A DNA stretch of 58,989 nt from contig NZ_JACJSV010000020.1 of NCBI RefSeq assembly GCF_014698335.1, positions 1-58,989 on the forward strand, given 5' to 3'. Below, piece after piece: positions 53,936 through 58,989 of the stretch. The notes below the pieces were generated by a model. That model was not told where the DNA came from. It ran no database searches and worked only from the letters and a program-made list of their open reading frames with translations. Within the stretch, counting starts at the first letter, position 1, and each line of letters opens with the position of its first letter. Source of the DNA: Microcystis viridis FACHB-1342. GTDB taxonomy: Bacteria; Cyanobacteriota; Cyanobacteriia; Cyanobacteriales; Microcystaceae. The translations under genes were made by a program, and so were the position numbers.

Positions 53936-56161
53936 ATGTCTAACCAAGAATCGATTTTTCCATTCCCTCAAAAACCAGTGTATTCCTCCCCATTCAAGTC
54001 GATTTTAGCGATAATATCAGTTATCTTAATTATGTTAGCAGTGATCGGCGGACTAATGATGATCAGTTTATCATTATCTTGGCCAGAACACAATATTTAT
54101 CGATTACTCCTTGGTTTAGTAGAAGATTTTTTTAATCCCTTTGCTTGGATTAAAGTTCCCACGGTTGCTCATAGCTATCAATTATTATTACCCACGGTTA
54201 TTCTGCTAATTTTTACGCAGTTAATCATGTTCTTGTCTCCGCATCCGCAAGTTTGGTCAAGATTAGTCATTATTTCTATCACCCTCGCTATTACCCTGCG
54301 CTATCTAATCTGGAGGATTCTGGAAACCTTAAATCTTTCTACTGCTCTCAATGGCTTTTTTAGTTTACTACTTTTAGGCATTGAGATGATAGTTTTAAGT
54401 AGTAGCATAATTCAGTTAGTTTTAGTCTTAACCACGAAAGATAGACGCAAAGAAGCTGATTTTTATAGCCAAGCAGTGATCAATAAACAGTATTTGCCCA
54501 CGGTAGATATTTTGATTCCCACCTATAATGAGCCAGCGTTCATTTTAAAAAGAACTATTATCGGTTGTCAAGCCCTTAATTATCCTCATAAAAATATTTA
54601 TATTCTCGATGATACCCAGAGGTCAGAAATTTATGAATTAGCAGAAAAATTAAATTGTCATTATCTGACTCGTGAGGATAGAAAAAATGCTAAAGCAGGT
54701 AATTTAAACCATGCTCTCAAACAAACCCAAGGTGAATTAGTGGTGGTTTTTGATGCAGATTTTATTCCTTGTCAGAACTTTCTAGAAAGAACTGTTGGCT
54801 GGTTTCAAAACCCAAAAATTGCCTTAGTGCAAACTCCCCAAAGCTTTTATAATGCCGATCCTATCGCCCATAACTTAGGTTTAGAAAATATCGTTACTCC
54901 CGACGAAGAATTATTTTATCGTCATATCCAACCAGCTAAAGATGGTGTGGGTAGTCCTGTTTGTGCTGGCACTTCTTTTATTGTCAGAAGAAAAGCCTTA
55001 GAGGAAGTGGGATATTTTAATATAGAATCTATTAGTGAAGACTATTTCACTGGGATTGCTATCTCTGCCAAAGGTTATGAAGTTATTTACTTAAATGAAA
55101 AACTCAGTGCTGGTTTATCTGCTGAAAGTTTATCAGCTTATTTACTGCAAAGATTGCGCTGGGCAAGGGGAACTTTACAGGCATTTTTTATCAAAGCTAA
55201 TCCCCTAAAAATTGCGGGATTAACTCTACCTCAAAGATTGGCACACTTAGAAGGAATATTATTTTGGTTTTCTCCCTTAGCTCGTTTATTTTCTTTGCTT
55301 ATTCCTCTCCTTTATACCTTTGGATATATCGTACCTTTGAACATTACCATCAATGAGACAATATATATCTTTTTACCCTACATGATGCTGCAGTTAGCCA
55401 CTTATCACTGGTTAAATTCTCGCTCGCGCTCAATTGTTTTTTCTGAGGTACTATCGATGATTATTTGTGTACCTACATCCCTAACAGTTCTCCATGTTCT
55501 TTGGAAACCCTTTGACAAAGGATTTCAGGTGACACCCAAGGGAATTGCTCGCCAAAATTATCAATATAATTGGCACTTATCCTACCCATTGCTGTTTTTT
55601 CTCACCATTACCTTAATTAGTATTTTCTTTAATTTACACCATCATAATTATCAAGAAAGTCCCCTAAATTTTGGCTTAATTTTGGCTATATATAACGTGG
55701 TTATTATCATGACTGCTCTGGTGGCTTTATTGGAAGCTCCCCTCACCCTAGAAACTGAATACCAAGTGTTGGAATCTCCTGTTAAATTGATAACAGAATC
55801 GGATATAATTATACAGGGCAATCTGAAAAAACTTTCGGAAATAGGAGCAGAAATTAACCTAAGGGAACCCATCTACTCAGAAAAATTACTCCTAGATATT
55901 TTAGGCGAAGATTTGCGCCTATATGCTCATCTAGTCAATCTAGAAAAACGAGGCAAAATCTGGCAAGCAGCCCTTAAATTCCAGCCACTTACCCTATCAG
56001 AGCAGAGAAAGCTAATTACTTTTTTATTCTGTCGTCCCCAGCGCTGGCAACCGAAAAATACGGCAGGAGAATTACAATCCCTTTGGTTGTTAATTATCAG
56101 CTTTTGTCGGGGTATAAGCTTGATTTGGCGGGCATTTTTGAATGGAAAAACAGCCCTTTAG
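53936..56161 (+). CDS. cellulose synthase-like (BcsA-type) family 2 glycosyltransferase
   Basis: This membrane enzyme polymerises sugars from UDP-sugars and feeds the chain across the membrane. Helices at about 30-60 and 85-175 precede the GT2 domain. It contains DILIPTYNEPAFILKRTI, VVFDADFIP (DxD), SISEDYFTG (catalytic Asp) and the QRLRWARGT product-binding motif (QxxRW). Four or more helices follow, then a C-terminal about 100-residue region (ESDIIIQGNLKKLSEIGAEIN) resembling a degenerate PilZ domain. ATG 53936 has AGAGG 5 bases upstream. The 741 residues are complete. No bcsB or glucanase adjoins it. Confidence 0.85.
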   Translation: MSNQESIFPFPQKPVYSSPFKSILAIISVILIMLAVIGGLMMISLSLSWPEHNIYRLLLGLVEDFFNPFAWIKVPTVAHSYQLLLPTVILLIFTQLIMFLSPHPQVWSRLVIISITLAITLRYLIWRILETLNLSTALNGFFSLLLLGIEMIVLSSSIIQLVLVLTTKDRRKEADFYSQAVINKQYLPTVDILIPTYNEPAFILKRTIIGCQALNYPHKNIYILDDTQRSEIYELAEKLNCHYLTREDRKNAKAGNLNHALKQTQGELVVVFDADFIPCQNFLERTVGWFQNPKIALVQTPQSFYNADPIAHNLGLENIVTPDEELFYRHIQPAKDGVGSPVCAGTSFIVRRKALEEVGYFNIESISEDYFTGIAISAKGYEVIYLNEKLSAGLSAESLSAYLLQRLRWARGTLQAFFIKANPLKIAGLTLPQRLAHLEGILFWFSPLARLFSLLIPLLYTFGYIVPLNITINETIYIFLPYMMLQLATYHWLNSRSRSIVFSEVLSMIICVPTSLTVLHVLWKPFDKGFQVTPKGIARQNYQYNWHLSYPLLFFLTITLISIFFNLHHHNYQESPLNFGLILAIYNVVIIMTALVALLEAPLTLETEYQVLESPVKLITESDIIIQGNLKKLSEIGAEINLREPIYSEKLLLDILGEDLRLYAHLVNLEKRGKIWQAALKFQPLTLSEQRKLITFLFCRPQRWQPKNTAGELQSLWLLIISFCRGISLIWRAFLNGKTAL

Positions 56162-56290
56162 TTAAGTCAAAAGTCGAAAATAATTATCAAAAAACTATTG
56201 GCTGACCATCCTATCAACTGATCTTTGTCTGTGATTTTAATCACAGTGCTATCCCTGTATTATCACAGTTGTCACTTGACCAAAAATTGA

Positions 56291-56407
56291 TTAGTAGTTA
56301 GGTGTTAAAAAATGTCAGATACACCCCTTAATAAGGGAGAATCTGCCCCCCCCCTTATCAAGGGGGGCAGGGGGGGTCCATCTTCAATTTAATTATAACC
56401 AGCTACT
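56291..56407 (-). mobile_element. GC-hairpin MITE-like repeat, copy B
   Basis: Inverted counterpart of 11018-11168. It has ends ATTAGTAGTTAGGTGTTAAA and AATTATAACCAGCTACTT with paired C-rich and G-rich runs inside. About 30 bases are deleted relative to copy A. It separates the glycosyltransferase from the HpsA-like gene. Confidence 0.6.
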
Positions 56408-56413
56408 TGTTAT

Positions 56414-56419
56414 TATAAT
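56414..56419 (+). promoter_or_regulatory. -10 box of the HpsA-like gene
   Basis: A perfect TATAAT stands 18 bases before the ATG at 56438, just outside the edge of the MITE copy. No good -35 is seen. The region 17 bases upstream lies inside the repeat. Confidence 0.35.
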
Positions 56420-56437
56420 AAAAGTAACCATTCTTAG

Positions 56438-58018
56438 ATGGACTGGCTTATGAAAAATCGTTTATACCTTCACCTGATGGCTAATAGGGAAAAAGGGTTT
56501 GCCTTGCCTCTTGCCGTGTTGATTGGACTTATCCTCATGGTGACAGGAATAACTATGATGATGCGCGCCCAAGGAGACCAATCGAAAGTAATTGCCCAAA
56601 AAGCCCGGGCTGATGCTTTAAGAAGTTCCGAAGCTGGGGTAACGCGGGTGCAGGATTTACTTAATAGCGTTCGAGTTATGGCAACGGTTGATAGTAATTG
56701 TGATTCCGGCGATTGTTGGGAGAGGGCCGAAGTGGTTACTAATCTCAGTCCCAATTTACAAAGAGATTTAAAAGAATTAGACATTGCTACCACCTGTGCT
56801 GATCCCAGTCGTAATAACGAAATTGAGAACAAAATCCTCGCACCCACAGAACAACGAGCAGTAAATCCAGGATTAAGCGATTTGGCTAGTGGTCAATGGT
56901 TTGATCTCGGTAATAATCGTTATTATCGCGTGGATCGCGTGGTTGGATACAATTTTACCCCAAGCTCTGACCCCAATATTTTGGGTTGGGGAGTTCTCAC
57001 CCTAGAAGGACGTTCTCGCACCAGTGCCGAAACAGACCTAACTAATACTGATATCGATAGAGATAGTGGCGATAATGCCGCCTCGCGTAACCGCGTGGTG
57101 GTAACTATCCCGATTCTGCCTTCCCGTCCCCTCGCATTCACTCGTACCACGGTTCCCGCTTTGTGGGTGAGCGAGGGAGCCATGGTAAGTGGCGAAGATA
57201 GTGCTGACTTTCAAGGGGATGTGGTGAACCTAGAATGTGATGTTAAGAGGAATGACATTAAACAGCCCACCCCTGCACTCAATCCCCCCTACAAAGCGCA
57301 ATTTATTGATAACACTATTGTGCCTTTCCCCAATTTACCGGAGCCTCCCACCAGCCCTCCCCCTCCCCTTGGTCAGCAAAACCTGGCACTTACCAGTTCT
57401 GAAACTTTTCCCCGACTGGGAGACACCCCATCTCCTAACGGAGTGTACGAGTATATCGTTGATAAGATCGAATTGGGTAGTAGCCAGAGGATTACCATTA
57501 CTCCAGGGCAACGGGTAGTTTTCTATGTTAAAGGTAATATTGATGGTGCGATCGAACACGACTGCAGCGGCGTTATCCCACCTACGGTTTGTAAACCGGG
57601 CAATCTACAAATTTATGCCGATGGCTCAGGTTCCACCGCGCCGCAAGTTTGTCTAAGAGTCGGTCCAAACCAAAGACTAGAAGCGTTTATCTTTGCTCCT
57701 GACTATTCCCTCGGTAAAAGCGGTAACGGTGCTTTCGTCGGTGCTGCCTGGGGTAAAAATTGGGGCAAAAATTCAGGCTGTGTCTCAGGTAACAATGCTG
57801 TTGCTGTAACCCAAGGGGTAGAATGGACTGAATTAATCACAAACCTGAAACCCGATGACAGTGACTTAGATGAAGCGGCGAGGTATTTGCCCCAACTTGG
57901 TAAGATTGCCAATTGGTGTGAGGAACCCATACCGGACGATGGTGATACCCCCACGGAGCCATCTAAGTGTGTACCCACTTTCCCAACTCCTTCACCCTCT
58001 CCCTCTCCCAGTCCCTAA
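56438..58018 (+). CDS. HpsA/PilX-like pseudopilin-type exported protein
   Basis: The 526-residue protein has a prepilin/PilX-type N-terminus: basic leader, then EKGFALPLAVLIGLILMVTG and a helix with a Glu in the following segment (SSEAGVTRVQDLL). The long extracellular part has six or more cysteines and the stretch NRVVVTIPILPSRPLAFTRT. It also has LPEPPTSPPPPLG and ends in a PSPSPSP tail. This resembles cyanobacterial hormogonium polysaccharide protein HpsA but is much shorter. It follows a BcsA-like glycosyltransferase. A role in surface polysaccharide export or pilus-tip assembly is inferred. The -10 box TATAAT is at 56414-56419. Confidence 0.7.
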   Translation: MDWLMKNRLYLHLMANREKGFALPLAVLIGLILMVTGITMMMRAQGDQSKVIAQKARADALRSSEAGVTRVQDLLNSVRVMATVDSNCDSGDCWERAEVVTNLSPNLQRDLKELDIATTCADPSRNNEIENKILAPTEQRAVNPGLSDLASGQWFDLGNNRYYRVDRVVGYNFTPSSDPNILGWGVLTLEGRSRTSAETDLTNTDIDRDSGDNAASRNRVVVTIPILPSRPLAFTRTTVPALWVSEGAMVSGEDSADFQGDVVNLECDVKRNDIKQPTPALNPPYKAQFIDNTIVPFPNLPEPPTSPPPPLGQQNLALTSSETFPRLGDTPSPNGVYEYIVDKIELGSSQRITITPGQRVVFYVKGNIDGAIEHDCSGVIPPTVCKPGNLQIYADGSGSTAPQVCLRVGPNQRLEAFIFAPDYSLGKSGNGAFVGAAWGKNWGKNSGCVSGNNAVAVTQGVEWTELITNLKPDDSDLDEAARYLPQLGKIANWCEEPIPDDGDTPTEPSKCVPTFPTPSPSPSPSP

Positions 58019-58024
58019 AAAAGT

Positions 58025-58771
58025 TTAACTTATCGGGTTGATGAGGGGGGTTGAGGATTTCGGTTCAGGACAGGTTTTATTGGTGAAATCACAGCGATAA
58101 ATTGCCGGTTTTTGCCAACTGAGGGGAATTTCCAGCAAATCCCTCGAACCGGTCATGGCTTGTCCCAGAAAGAGAGCCAGAGCGATACAATTGAGAATTG
58201 TATGGGCGATGCGCCAACGATGGGAACGGTCTTTATAGATATCTTCAACAATGGCCAGAGAGAAAATCATCAGTAATGATGCGGCCATGCCGATATAGTA
58301 GTGGGACCAGTACCATTGGGCCGAGAGTCGCCAGACCCCATCCTGAGAACCGATAATAATTAAACCGATGCCGGTCAAGGTGGCAAAAATTCCGCGCCAG
58401 AGAGCTTGTCTAGCGCGGTAGAGACAGACCAAAGAGGCAATGGTGACAAAAAACATCAAAATCACAAAAAAGGCCTGAAAGGAGTCTAATTTTCCGTCTT
58501 TTTGTTTATCGACAAAACCATTAAAACCGTAAACGACCGAGTAAGCTAGTGCTAACAGGTTAACCCCTACCACTGTACCCGTTAACCAGCGGCCTAAGCG
58601 TAGATGTTCTGGCCCGACCACTGGCGGAATTTTACTTTTATTTCCTGCAGCGGTTTCTAAGCGACGTTGACGGGTTTGCCAAGCAAAGTTAACTACGAGG
58701 CCGATAATGGGGAAAACGACCACTATCGCTAGGACAGGATGAATGAGAGCCAGAAAATCGACGAATTGCAT
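58025..58771 (-). CDS. DUF4079 membrane protein
   Basis: The 248-residue protein has about six membrane helices (ALIHPVLAIVVVFPIIGLVVNFAW, GTVVGVNLLALAYSVVYGF, FQAFFVILMFFVTIASLVCLY and others). It matches the cyanobacterial DUF4079 pattern, with His-containing helices (HPVLA, WSHYYIGMAASLLMIF) suggesting heme or quinone binding as in cytochrome b561-like proteins. Ligands are not established. It ends 6 bases from the converging HpsA-like gene. Confidence 0.8.
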   Translation of the reverse strand: MQFVDFLALIHPVLAIVVVFPIIGLVVNFAWQTRQRRLETAAGNKSKIPPVVGPEHLRLGRWLTGTVVGVNLLALAYSVVYGFNGFVDKQKDGKLDSFQAFFVILMFFVTIASLVCLYRARQALWRGIFATLTGIGLIIIGSQDGVWRLSAQWYWSHYYIGMAASLLMIFSLAIVEDIYKDRSHRWRIAHTILNCIALALFLGQAMTGSRDLLEIPLSWQKPAIYRCDFTNKTCPEPKSSTPLINPIS

Positions 58772-58857
58772 ATAAATATCCCGAAAATAGTCAGCAGAAA
58801 ATCTTCAATAGTTGACAAGCTATAGCCTTGTTTTTTTTAGCTTATCGCAGATATCAG

Positions 58858-58904
58858 GAGGCAAAAGGCAAAAGGCAAAAGGCAATAGGCAAAAGGCAAA
58901 GGGC
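58858..58904. repeat. STRR, GGCAAAA heptamers
   Basis: Six tandem AGGCAAA units lie upstream of the DUF4079 gene. Confidence 0.7.
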
Positions 58905-58913
58905 AGCTTTATT

Positions 58914-58952
58914 CTCCCCACACCCCACACCCCACACCCCACACCCCACACA
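58914..58952. repeat. heptamer STRR, CCCCACA units
   Basis: Five tandem CCCCACA units, directly after the GGCAAAA array. Confidence 0.75.
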
Positions 58953-58989
58953 CCTTTAGCTAATAGCTGCAAACCAGAGATTGTCCACT

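Overview
The window looks like a chromosome segment of a unicellular, bloom-forming cyanobacterium, most likely Microcystis aeruginosa or a close relative. The evidence is the gene set (narB, chlB, ndhD, an EF-hand transaldolase, DUF4079 and HpsA-like proteins), the frequent HIP1 octamer GCGATCGC, and intergenic DNA full of short tandem repeats and small inverted-repeat elements. I see no intact transposase, rRNA, tRNA or CRISPR array. Everything here was read by eye, without database searches.

Layout. 1-3.4 kb: a truncated P-type ATPase and the assimilatory nitrate reductase gene narB, with a candidate NtcA site in the narB/dnaX divergent region. 3.6-6 kb: dnaX and a monothiol glutaredoxin. 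6-8.2 kb: an accessory patch with a MITE-like element and an unrecognised coiled-coil membrane protein. 8.2-16.7 kb: an MscS channel, lipA, a MidA-type methyltransferase, chlB, an orphan ParA, an exported pterin dehydratase-like protein, a pseudopilin and trmL. 16.9-19.5 kb: a small regulator-like protein, an unknown protein and a C5-cytosine methyltransferase. 19.6-23.2 kb: ndhD, an amino-acid ABC ATPase and rlpA with a structured leader. 23.2-27.6 kb: a repeat-rich accessory zone with a DUF433/DUF5615 pair between direct repeats, a small RTX protein, a solo HTH protein and DUF29. 28-34 kb: Uma2-cobJ (overlapping), a KdpD sensor-domain protein, an XisF-like serine recombinase and corA. 35.4-43.9 kb: mostly housekeeping genes (ffh, thiL, an MBL protein, a site-2 protease, a YdcF protein, a cation/proton exchanger, rsmG, cysK). 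43.9-47.2 kb: a decayed partial duplicate of phoH-rplT, a membrane protein, a MITE with target duplication, then intact phoH, rplT and rpmI. 47.4-53.7 kb: tal, prfA, pnp, rpsN, a NUDIX hydrolase and a small membrane protein. 53.9-58.8 kb: a BcsA-like glycosyltransferase followed by an HpsA/PilX-like pseudopilin and a DUF4079 membrane protein.

Most genes are single transcription units, as is usual in this group. The tight links are rpmI-rplT-phoH, DUF433-DUF5615 (4-base overlap) and Uma2-cobJ (4-base overlap). The most unusual items are the in-frame-deleted phoH/rplT copy upstream of cysK, the two-state hairpin leader of rlpA, the exported pterin dehydratase, the glycosyltransferase/pseudopilin pair, the recombinase with no visible nucleophile serine, and several non-autonomous repeat families with copies shared across the window.
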